Positions 1-6,767 of a DNA stretch of 49,602 bases are shown here, piece by piece. Numbering within the stretch: position 1 is the stretch's first letter; each line of letters begins with the position of its first letter. This DNA is from an uncultured Paraglaciecola sp. (GTDB lineage Bacteria; Pseudomonadota; Gammaproteobacteria; Enterobacterales; Alteromonadaceae). Under the pieces are notes generated by a model. That model made no database searches, had not been told where the DNA came from, and worked only from the letters and a program-made list of their open reading frames with translations. The stretch spans positions 1 to 49,602 of the forward strand of contig CANMKA010000029.1 of assembly GCA_947498355.1 (NCBI GenBank), written 5' to 3'. Position numbers and translations under genes: made by a program.

Positions 1-626
1 AAGGACGACATTGTTGCCTTGGATGGTAAAGTGATGCGAGGCACGCTGGATAAAGCCAATGGCAATTCAGCAATTCACCTTGTGAGTGCTTGGTCGGTGA
101 ATAACAGCCTGTGTTTTGGACAAGTGAAGGTGGCAGATAAGTCGAATGAAATTACCGCCATTCCTTTGCTACTTGAACTCTTAGATATTGAACAGGCCAC
201 TATCACCACCGATGCCATGGGCTGCCAATACAAAATCGCTGACAGCATAGTGGCTAAAGAAGGCCACTATGTGTTTGCTCTGAAAGGAAATCAAGGTGAA
301 TGCCATGACGATATTAAACTGTTCTTAGATACCCAGTTGAGCACCGGCTTTGCAAGGACGCCGCCTTTATCGCCCATGCCATCCGCAGCCATTGGCACAT
401 TGAAAATAAGCTGCATTGGCAACTGGATGTCAGCTTCAATGAAGACTACAACCGCTTACGCAGCGGATATGGTGCTGAGAACATCGCTATGATGAACAAG
501 ATTGCCCTAAACCTGCTGAAGAATGAAAAGAGTGTCAAAGTTGGCATCAAAAACAAACGCCTGAAGGCTGGCTGGGACAACGACTATATGATGAAAGTAC
601 TAACCGTCGGGTTTACATCTGTATGA
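1..626 (+). pseudogene. ISAs1-family transposase remnant, 5'-truncated by the window edge, internally deleted and frameshifted
   Basis: The first frame, open from the window edge to about base 345, encodes typical ISAs1 transposase sequence: the DGK block, SNEITAIP, the TTDAMGCQ block that carries a catalytic Asp, and ALKGNQGE. The reading then has to shift frame. From about base 363 another frame continues with HWHIENKLHW, which carries the catalytic Glu, then NEDYNRLRSGYG and a KRLKAGW tail, to a stop at 624-626. Family members have several tens of residues between KGNQ and HW.IENKLHW; these are missing here, so this is an internal deletion plus a frameshift. An intact enzyme would be a DDE transposase of about 370 residues. 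The terminal inverted repeat cannot be placed with certainty. The 3' end lies antisense over the last codons of the next minus-strand gene, so the element probably truncated that gene. The family call is secure; loss of function is very likely. Confidence 0.88.
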
Positions 627-1006
627 TTTAAACCCGTTTGCCCTAATTCATCAGGTTTATAGAATTCCAAATATTCTTTTCCCTGCATAATTTTAGGGTA
701 AGCTTTACCCCACACCTCACTAGCTGATCTCATCCTAACGCCAACGCATATATTGTTGTTGGCACACACACCTTCTTTTTCTGAGTATGCACCAATCAAA
801 CTTTCTCCTGAAAAATAAAAATCTATATCTATGTATTTGAATATGTCAGTTATCAAATCTGCCTGCTCGATTCTTTCGATAGGCTCCCCTTTTTTATCGA
901 GAATCTGATCTTTACTCATCGAAAGAGTAAAATCGCCCAATCGAAGCTCTTCCGAATAAGAGCCATGAGAAAAAAAAGCGACAATTAGAAATAGTAAATT
1001 CTTCAT
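584..1006 (-). CDS. Small secreted hypothetical protein, probably truncated at its C-terminus by the IS remnant
   Basis: The predicted protein has 140 residues and begins with a signal peptide (MKNLLFLIVAFFSHGSYS, cleavage probably before EELRLG). The mature part is mixed alpha/beta, with a Cys pair near residues 81-87 (GVCANNNIC) that could form a disulfide. I do not recognise the family. The last 14 or so codons are antisense to the 3' end of the ISAs1 transposase, so the original C-terminus was probably lost and replaced by read-through into the element. Its ATG lies only 6 bp downstream of the putative G^TTATGGC crossover of the attC-like site at 1013-1134, as expected for the gene of an integron cassette. 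It shares its orientation with the XRE gene upstream. It may be an expressed cassette protein or a decaying relic. Confidence 0.6.
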   Translation of the reverse strand: MKNLLFLIVAFFSHGSYSEELRLGDFTLSMSKDQILDKKGEPIERIEQADLITDIFKYIDIDFYFSGESLIGAYSEKEGVCANNNICVGVRMRSASEVWGKAYPKIMQGKEYLEFYKPDELGQTGLNHTDVNPTVSTFII

Positions 1007-1012
1007 ACTAGA

Positions 1013-1134
1013 GCCATAACGCTATAGCTAAACGGAGCAAACTCAAAAGGGGCTAGAATAAAGCACACATAATGGCGAAGCCGTGTGCGTAATGATGCCC
1101 CGAGTTTGCTTCCGTTTGAGCGCCTTGTATGTCT
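1013..1134 (-). other. attC-like integron recombination site
   Basis: Read on the minus strand, the element starts with ACATACAAGGCGCTCAAACG and ends with TCCGTTTAGCTATAGCGTTA followed by TGGC. This matches the general layout of attC/VCR sites: a CTCAA-type left box, a long imperfect stem, and a right end GCGTTATG with crossover at G^TT. The stem is visible on the plus strand as AAACGGA+GCAAACTC (1030-1044) pairing with GAGTTTGC+TTCCGTTT (1102-1117), GGGGC (1049-1053) with GCCCC (1097-1101), GCACAC (1063-1068) with GTGTGC (1083-1088), and a terminal GGC-GAA-GCC hairpin (1074-1082). It sits between two minus-strand genes, directly after the stop of one and 6 bp before the start of the other, which is cassette architecture. 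The outermost R'' box is poorly matched, and no integrase gene is present in the window. Confidence 0.68.
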
Positions 1135-1145
1135 ATTTTCTGATT

Positions 1146-1799
1146 TTACTCAATGTTGTTTTTGGAATCTAGAATTGCTTGACAGAGATAGTTAGGCTCG
1201 TCGGTGCCGAGACGAACCAATGAGCCGCCTTTAAGCTCGATTTCTACACCCCAAAGGCCGGAGATATTGTAAATCCAGCCAGTGCCAAAAGCATGAATGC
1301 CAAAACCCATCCATATTGGGTTTTTAACTTTAATGCAACTTCCGACTTCTTCTAAGGCTAGTGCCTTTCTAAACGCTCCAGGGCCAAAATACCAATTAAT
1401 TTCACTTTCATTAACTTCTATGGTCATTGAGCTGAATATGAAGCAAGTTATTGTGAGTACCCCAAAAAGCACTCCTAGGCCTGCAGCTGGTATTGTGTCC
1501 GCCAGATCGTTAATAATAAGAATTATTACTGCGAGAATAGTTAGTGATGTTATTGCAACGAATCCCCATTGCCTGTGTTTATAAGTTTGAAAGTTTCCAT
1601 CTGGCCACACTAGTGTATTGGCATTAACTTCGAAAACAGAAGCTAATGCTTTTATGGACTCTTGAGACCCACTACCCCTAGACTCTAATCTTTGAATTGT
1701 CCTTAGTCCAAGCCCGGAGACTTTAGCAAGGTGTTCCTGAGACCAAAGTCTGTCAGTCCTGTGTTTTCGAATGATTGATGATTTTGCTTTCATGTCCAT
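1146..1799 (-). CDS. XRE-family HTH regulator fused to a two-helix membrane segment and a bacterial PH-like domain
   Basis: The predicted protein has 217 residues. Residues 7-65 form an XRE/Cro-CI helix-turn-helix (SQEHLAKVSGLGLRTIQRLE). Residues 78-97 and about 103-124 are two hydrophobic helices. Residues 126-212 look like a bacterial PH-like/photosystem-assembly-type domain (EINWYFGPG, the WMGFGIHAFGTGWIYNISG block, and a C-terminal GTDEPNYL). The layout suggests a membrane-tethered DNA-binding protein; what it senses is unknown. The gene lies between two attC-like structures and shares their orientation, so it can be read as cassette cargo. A 7 bp inverted repeat (TTATGAC/GTCATAA) lies 4 bp upstream of the start and could be its own operator. 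The second Met (residue 3) is an alternative start. The domain call is good; the biological role is unknown. Confidence 0.8.
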   Translation of the reverse strand: MDMKAKSSIIRKHRTDRLWSQEHLAKVSGLGLRTIQRLESRGSGSQESIKALASVFEVNANTLVWPDGNFQTYKHRQWGFVAITSLTILAVIILIINDLADTIPAAGLGVLFGVLTITCFIFSSMTIEVNESEINWYFGPGAFRKALALEEVGSCIKVKNPIWMGFGIHAFGTGWIYNISGLWGVEIELKGGSLVRLGTDEPNYLCQAILDSKNNIE

Positions 1800-1802
1800 T
1801 TC

Positions 1803-1830
1803 TTATGACCCTCAATTACTAGAGTCATAA
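1803..1830 (-). promoter_or_regulatory. Candidate autoregulatory operator of the XRE gene
   Basis: TTATGAC (1803-1809) and GTCATAA (1824-1830) form a perfect 7 bp inverted repeat with a 14 bp spacer, ending 4 bp before the XRE start codon. Dyad operators next to their own gene are usual for XRE regulators. A chance repeat or an mRNA hairpin over the ribosome-binding region is also possible. Confidence 0.4.
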
Positions 1831-1933
1831 ATGTATACCAATAGTTGATTAATCCGTGACGTCATCACTACGCCAATATACCGCCAAAAACCATAAGCCA
1901 TTGATTTTATGAGTAATATTATGAGCGCGGGGA

Positions 1934-2010
1934 GACATAACAATATTAATAAATCGGAATTACCCGTGTTTAAACACGGGTAATTGCCGTATATAAAATT
2001 TCTGTTATTT
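1934..2010 (-). other. Second palindromic attC-like structure with a perfect 28 bp palindrome at its core
   Basis: Bases 1958-1985 are a perfect 28 bp palindrome; each arm reads AATTACCCGTGTTT or its complement. Outside it, CGG/CCG pair again with one bulged base, an AT-rich stretch follows, and the outer ends are CATAAC (1936-1941) and TGTTAT (2003-2008). Read on the minus strand the right end is GTTATG, the attC R' signature, and a bulged base in one arm is also an attC property. The XRE start is about 135 bp further on, farther than usual for a cassette. A plain protein-binding palindrome or a transposon end is the alternative. Confidence 0.35.
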
Positions 2011-2094
2011 TAGGCATAGAGGGTAACCTATTACAACATATAGAGTTTTATTAGAAACTCAAATTTTAGTGTTGCAGAAATGCGGCAATTACCC
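1978..2094. repeat. Long interrupted inverted repeat
   Basis: GGGTAATTGCCG (1978-1989) is repeated in inverted orientation as CGGCAATTACCC (2083-2094). An inner pair ATTTCTG/CAGAAAT lies at about 1998-2004 and 2074-2080. The left arm shares bases with the 28 bp palindrome at 1958-1985. The sequence between the arms has no ORF of note. The remainder of this gene-free stretch (2095-2255) shows nothing I can identify. Confidence 0.5.
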
Positions 2095-2255
2095 AAGAAC
2101 TTGCAACTATACGGGTTTAGAACTAAGGCTGTATATAAAACCAGTGTAATCAAATAGGTAATCAAAGGGGTCACCCATAAGTCAGCCGGTGTCTATCAAT
2201 AGGGCCAGAGTTACCGATTTGAGACTTACTTCCTGCAATCGATAGGGGCTAAAAT

Positions 2256-2295
2256 AAAAAAGGGGTTAAGACAGGTCAGTCTTAACCCCTTTTTT
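2256..2295 (-). terminator. Bidirectional rho-independent terminator downstream of the DsbA-like gene
   Basis: GGGGTTAAGAC (2262-2272) and GTCTTAACCCC (2279-2289) form an 11 bp perfect stem with a 6 base loop. It is flanked by A-runs on the left and T-runs on the right, so it can act in both directions. It lies about 55 bp after the stop of the minus-strand gene at 2349-2927. Confidence 0.85.
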
Positions 2296-2348
2296 GCATG
2301 AGTTAATGTTCAATATTTGATCTAAGTCGAGCTAGCTAGATTCACACA

Positions 2349-2927
2349 TTAGTCAGTAAGCAGAGGATCTATCATCTCTACCCAAGCTGATAAATCAGAA
2401 AGATGATCAACCGTTACTTGACTGCCGAAGTTTACAAAAAAACTTGGGGTCGCCCACACTCCCTTAGTCGCTGCATAACGTATTGGTGTGCGCCCTAATA
2501 TGTAAATATCGTCGGCATTCATTCTGGCAATAAATGATTCAACCTCATAACCATTCAGCTCATTAGCTAATTGAGCAATATGCTGCTGTAAATCGCTGTG
2601 AGTTTTGAGTCGATATTCGCTGTTGTAAAACTGCCCTTGTCGTTCATAAAGTGCAGTGACAAAATCAAAAAATTTCTGGGCGTCTCCATCAGCATAAGCC
2701 AAGGCTCCCAAACTCATATCCCAAGCCTGTCTGTGATTGCTCAACGTAATCATATGGACGGTTAAACTGACTGATTGATTTTGATAATGCTTGAGCAACG
2801 CCATCAAAGTTGGCCAACTGGCTTTGGAGTGAGGGCATTGTAAATCGATAAAGGCTTCGATGGAGGCCTTAGCTTGAGGGTCGCCTAATCTTACGCCGCT
2901 CGCTCTATTTGGGATGGGAGTTAACAT
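2349..2927 (-). CDS. DsbA-family thioredoxin-like protein with a single active-site cysteine (CPHS)
   Basis: The predicted protein has 192 residues with no signal peptide. The N-terminal strand GVRLGDPQAKASIEAFIDLQ leads into CPHS at residues 31-34, where DsbA-like proteins have CxxC. The central part is helical, and ATPSFFVNF (from about residue 159) supplies the cis-Pro loop and the strand that returns to the thioredoxin fold. With only one active-site Cys and a cytoplasmic location, it is more likely a glutathione-type or atypical reductase/isomerase, or a binding protein, than a disulfide-introducing enzyme. It is transcribed alone between two intergenic regions, with a terminator after it. 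The fold is convincing; the substrate is unknown. Confidence 0.75.
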   Translation of the reverse strand: MLTPIPNRASGVRLGDPQAKASIEAFIDLQCPHSKASWPTLMALLKHYQNQSVSLTVHMITLSNHRQAWDMSLGALAYADGDAQKFFDFVTALYERQGQFYNSEYRLKTHSDLQQHIAQLANELNGYEVESFIARMNADDIYILGRTPIRYAATKGVWATPSFFVNFGSQVTVDHLSDLSAWVEMIDPLLTD

Positions 2928-3006
2928 AATAAGTCCTTTAGTAAATGACGTAAATTTATTGGCGTTACAGGGAGTGGCCGCTGGGAACCGCCCCCTATAG
3001 ATGCCC

Positions 3007-6000
3007 TTAAGGTGACACAGGCACTATTTGATGTGGGGTAATCGCTACTGGGCCAATTAACCCAGACGATTGACGCGCTTCATCATCAGACATAAATACT
3101 TGCGTCACAAACGTAATCCGCTCGCTTTTCGGCGGCGGTTGATTGTCTGTATACCACTGAGGCATTTTCGTAATGGGATCTTGCCAACGGGCTATTTTAA
3201 AACCCGAGGTATCAGGTAATTTTCGGTCAGCCAATAAACGATTAACCCATAAATTGGCCACTTCTATCTGTATCTGGTTGTCACCGGCTTTAACAAACTC
3301 AGTAATATCTAATTGATAAGGTGCGACCCAAGCCGTGCCTGCATTCTGGCCATTGATGGTCACTGTAGCCGCTATATCAACTTGGCCTAGATCCAAGGTT
3401 AAGCGAGTATTCTGTTGCAAATATTGCGCTGGTAACGAAAAGTTCTGACGGTACACGGCCGTGCCCGAATAATCTTGAATACGCGTATCTGGGTGATCGC
3501 GCCAATCGACTAATTTAGTAAAGGTAAAGGTTTGGTCTAACCCATAGTGTTTATCAAATTTCACAGTCCATTTGCTAGGTAAAACATAAGACTCGGGCAA
3601 TGCCGGTAGCGAAATACCGGTCGACAAAGAGTCGAGGGCGATTTGCTTGCCGCCTTGCTGAGTAACAAGTTGTGGTTGATTGTCTGGTCCGAGCAACACC
3701 TGAATACCTTGCGTAAGCATTGGGTCCACTGGCATGGGATCCAACCCGTCAGACGACTCAGCAAATACCACAAACATAGACTGGTTAGGTTTTAAGGTAA
3801 AAGCGACTCGTGTATGGCTGCCCACCTCTTCAAACGCCCCTAATTTTACCGTTTGCCCAGTACTGGCATCCCACAATTCTGGGATTTTACCCTGCACATT
3901 AAAATGCCCATCTATGAGACGTGCTTCACTGCTCTCGTTATAGATGAAATAAATATCATGCTCATCACTCTTACGGTGGGTGAAGTAGTAATGTTTGATG
4001 CCGTTCAAGGTTAGGTCACGAGACAAACCTTGCTCAGCATATATTTTATCCCAGTCTAGTAAGGTGCTGTCGGCGACCGAATGATTTGGGATAATACCGG
4101 CATGACCTTGGGTTGTTTTGGGGTTAAACGGCATGTTATACGTTGACGGCTGCGACCAAATAAACGCAACCATTTGTTCAAATTGACTCTGCTGCTCAGG
4201 CGTTACAAAACGCCCAGATAACTGCTCAACAGGCGCGCCAACGATCACAACCCCCTGCTTGGCTAAAGCATAGATTTTTTGCAGTGATTCAAAGCTTAGG
4301 GTCTTGTGATTATTTAGTACTAATACCTTGTATTGGCTGCCATGAGGCAAGACTAATTTACGATCTTGTACGGTCAGCTTGTGTAACATATCGGTATTCA
4401 AACAATCGTAGTTAATCGATACCGGCACCACAGAACTAAGGGGATCTTTTTCTGGGCAAATAGTTGGTGTCGCATCTCCCAAATACCATAGAATATCTGA
4501 TACGGCATTTCCTACGCGCAACAAATGCTGGCCTCGGGTAATGTATTCAAACCAAGCTTTACCTGCACCATTCCACCATGGCTGTGTACGGTCGAAATGC
4601 GCCCCCCACATGTTCATAGTCATACCCGGCATTACGTGGGTATTGGCTTGATGAGCAAAGCGGTGGAATACATGTTGGTTAACCCCTAATGCCCAACTTT
4701 TATCGCTGTCGACTTTGCCAACCGAGGGATTAAATAACCAGTTATTTTGTGGAAACTGAGTAAAGGCTTCCGCCGCGACTATGGGTTTGTCGTAGAGATT
4801 TGCTGTAGAAGCAGAAGATGAAATTCTAAAATTGTTAGTATCTAGCCAAAACTCGCCCATAGGGTAATCGGCACTTCGGGCCACATCTAACTCATTGAAA
4901 GGCCCTGAGCCATAAGGCTCTAAATAGGTTTTAACCCCGTCTTTGTGGGCCAACTCCGAAAAGTATCCATAATAGTTTTCGGTAATTAAGCGGTTATTAA
5001 AGTCTCGCGTATCCCATAACACAGCCTCGGCCGTTGTTGCAGAATCAACGAACTTACCCGCAAATAGCGGTAAATAAGGCACTAAATCGTAACCGTATTC
5101 TTTTTCAAACAGCTTTTCATAATCGTGAGTCCAGTTTTGGGCTCCCACTTCGTAGCTGTCTATTTCTATGCTGTACAAGGCATTGGGTGCAACCTTTTTC
5201 ACCTGATTCAGCACATTGGTAATAAAATGTTCGTAATGTAATTTAAACGCTGGCTGACTAAATTTATCGACTTCTAGGCCCGTCCCTTCACGAGACGCAG
5301 GAATGTTCACAGCCCCAGTACTGGTATAGCCAAAACGCATTATGGTCCACTTGCCTTCGGGCAACTGCGTTTGTAGCTGACCATTTTCATTCATGCTAGA
5401 GGTTAAATTACGTACTTCAGCTGTTTTTATGGTGAGGGTATCAGGTGCACTACCAATAGACTCAAATTCTTGATAATCCGTACGACTGGCTTGAGTGCGG
5501 CCAGTGTAATTATCCATAGTGGGTGTAGACGATACCCTGACTTCCATTAAGTTAACTGGCTGCTTGCTCACCACTCTAAAGTACTTAGCCTTGTGGCCAG
5601 CAAACGCATCATCTGTCCCGTATACGTATTTGCCCGGGCGTCTCAAGGGTAAGTCTTTCACTTTAGTAAAGGTTTTACCGTCATCAGAAATATGCAATGA
5701 CAACTCTACGCCGCGGCCGTTATACAGCAACATTTCGAGCAAACGCATAGTATAGGGCTGGTTGTAGGCAAATTGTATCCAAGCGGGTTGCCCATCTATC
5801 GGCGTCAACACACTGTGGTCGCTGACGTCACCGTTCGTTAATACTGTTAGTTTAAAATTTGGGTCAGAAGACGTAATGACAGGTTTACGATTAGCATCAT
5901 CAATCTCACTGGCTAAAGCAGGGTAAGCAATCACAGCCACATCTTGATAGTAGTCAAGTAAGGTTTGCGGTTGCGCTAGCGCAAGATTTATCTCTCCACC

Positions 6001-6495
6001 TTCTACCACTGTTTCGCTGAAGGTCAGGCGTTTCATTGAGTGCTCAGGGGTCACCCAAGGTCCGCCACTTGATGTCCACCCATCGCAGTTGTGCATCCCA
6101 AAGGTAAGCCCAAGTCTTTGTGACTCTTTGGCTAAATGCCCGATCAACTCTATGTGCTCAGTAGAATTAAACCTAACCTTACCCAAGGGGATCCCTTGGG
6201 TAACATTAAACAGCATAGTACCGCCAATCCCTACTTCTGCGATAGACTCTAGATCTTTAGTGATACCCGCCGCCGACATATTACCGCTCATGGCATGTAG
6301 CCAAGTTAACGGCTTTGAAGAAGACGGAGGCGAAGCGAACTCAGCTTTTAATTGTGCATGAGCTTCGCTCTCTTCTTTAGGTTGTGTGGTCTGTTCATTA
6401 CAAGACAAAACAGACAGCGCAAGCAAACTAAGAAAAAGGCGTTTAGTCGATGGACCAAATACAGAAGGTTTTAGTAACGAAGGCTTGGAGATCAT
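3007..6495 (-). CDS. GH106-family alpha-L-rhamnosidase, lipoprotein
   Basis: The predicted protein has 1162 residues. The N-terminus is a lipoprotein signal with lipobox LSVLSC, so Cys32 would be lipidated and the enzyme anchored to an envelope membrane. The catalytic region begins with the GH106-typical blocks WLHAMSGNMSAAGITKDLES and GIGGTMLFNVTQGIPLGKV, then GMHNCDGWTSSGGPWVTPE. It continues with YSIEIDSYEVGAQNWT and YLEPYGSGPFNEL, where acidic active-site residues are expected. The C-terminal third holds a galactose-binding-like beta sandwich (LDLGQVDIAATVTINGQNAG). Length and order match GH106 enzymes that release rhamnose from rhamnogalacturonan, ulvan or other polysaccharides and glycosides; the substrate cannot be told from sequence. 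There is no TonB receptor, SusD-like protein or other carbohydrate enzyme next to it, so it is an isolated hydrolase rather than part of a polysaccharide locus. A MITE-like palindrome lies about 90 bp upstream of the start. Confidence 0.9.
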   Translation of the reverse strand: MISKPSLLKPSVFGPSTKRLFLSLLALSVLSCNEQTTQPKEESEAHAQLKAEFASPPSSSKPLTWLHAMSGNMSAAGITKDLESIAEVGIGGTMLFNVTQGIPLGKVRFNSTEHIELIGHLAKESQRLGLTFGMHNCDGWTSSGGPWVTPEHSMKRLTFSETVVEGGEINLALAQPQTLLDYYQDVAVIAYPALASEIDDANRKPVITSSDPNFKLTVLTNGDVSDHSVLTPIDGQPAWIQFAYNQPYTMRLLEMLLYNGRGVELSLHISDDGKTFTKVKDLPLRRPGKYVYGTDDAFAGHKAKYFRVVSKQPVNLMEVRVSSTPTMDNYTGRTQASRTDYQEFESIGSAPDTLTIKTAEVRNLTSSMNENGQLQTQLPEGKWTIMRFGYTSTGAVNIPASREGTGLEVDKFSQPAFKLHYEHFITNVLNQVKKVAPNALYSIEIDSYEVGAQNWTHDYEKLFEKEYGYDLVPYLPLFAGKFVDSATTAEAVLWDTRDFNNRLITENYYGYFSELAHKDGVKTYLEPYGSGPFNELDVARSADYPMGEFWLDTNNFRISSSASTANLYDKPIVAAEAFTQFPQNNWLFNPSVGKVDSDKSWALGVNQHVFHRFAHQANTHVMPGMTMNMWGAHFDRTQPWWNGAGKAWFEYITRGQHLLRVGNAVSDILWYLGDATPTICPEKDPLSSVVPVSINYDCLNTDMLHKLTVQDRKLVLPHGSQYKVLVLNNHKTLSFESLQKIYALAKQGVVIVGAPVEQLSGRFVTPEQQSQFEQMVAFIWSQPSTYNMPFNPKTTQGHAGIIPNHSVADSTLLDWDKIYAEQGLSRDLTLNGIKHYYFTHRKSDEHDIYFIYNESSEARLIDGHFNVQGKIPELWDASTGQTVKLGAFEEVGSHTRVAFTLKPNQSMFVVFAESSDGLDPMPVDPMLTQGIQVLLGPDNQPQLVTQQGGKQIALDSLSTGISLPALPESYVLPSKWTVKFDKHYGLDQTFTFTKLVDWRDHPDTRIQDYSGTAVYRQNFSLPAQYLQQNTRLTLDLGQVDIAATVTINGQNAGTAWVAPYQLDITEFVKAGDNQIQIEVANLWVNRLLADRKLPDTSGFKIARWQDPITKMPQWYTDNQPPPKSERITFVTQVFMSDDEARQSSGLIGPVAITPHQIVPVSP

Positions 6496-6586
6496 AAGTA
6501 ATAGGGCTTCTTTGTTAAGGGAAAAATGAAAATCATCGGTCTACACCAAACCGCACTGATATCAATGACAAGAATACTAACACTAA

Positions 6587-6632
6587 TACCAACCGGTACA
6601 AATAAGAGGTCACTCATTTATACCGATTGGTA
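6587..6632. mobile_element. 46 bp miniature inverted-repeat element with TAA target duplication
   Basis: The left end is TACCAACCGGTACAAATAAG (from 6587) followed by AGGTCACTC. The right end, read inwards, is TACCAATCGGTATAAATGAG. The direct TAA flanks (6584-6586 and 6633-6635) look like a 3 bp target duplication. The motif TACCA...AAATAA..GGTCACTCA is shared with the terminal repeat of the 261 bp element at 40021-40281, so this appears to be the two ends of that family joined with almost no interior. It lies upstream of the GH106 gene and supplies a TATAAT-like sequence at its right edge, so it could affect expression. Its palindromes also resemble repressor operators. Confidence 0.6.
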
Positions 6633-6677
6633 TAATACCCATTTGCACTGACATTTTATTGGCTTTGCACCCACAAA

Positions 6678-6711
6678 AAAAGCAGAGGGCCTTTGGGGCA
6701 ACTCTGCTTTT
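6678..6711 (-). terminator. Rho-independent terminator after ntrC
   Basis: AAAGCAGAG (6679-6687) pairs with CTCTGCTTT (6702-6710) around a 14 base loop. A-runs precede and T-runs follow the stem, so both directions are possible. It lies about 60 bp past the ntrC stop on the minus strand and after the upstream region of the GH106 gene. Confidence 0.8.
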
Positions 6712-6767
6712 TGGTCAATCCAGATGGTTGGTCACTACCCCAATATTAGAATACTGAAGTTTTAGAT

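Noticed and set aside
6587..6640. The pair of TACC..GGTA palindromes upstream of the GH106 gene read as a GntR/LacI-type operator pair.
   Set aside because: The same sequence order occurs at the ends of the 261 bp MITE at 40 kb, and TAA flanks both sides; a mobile-element origin explains more. A later regulatory role is not excluded.
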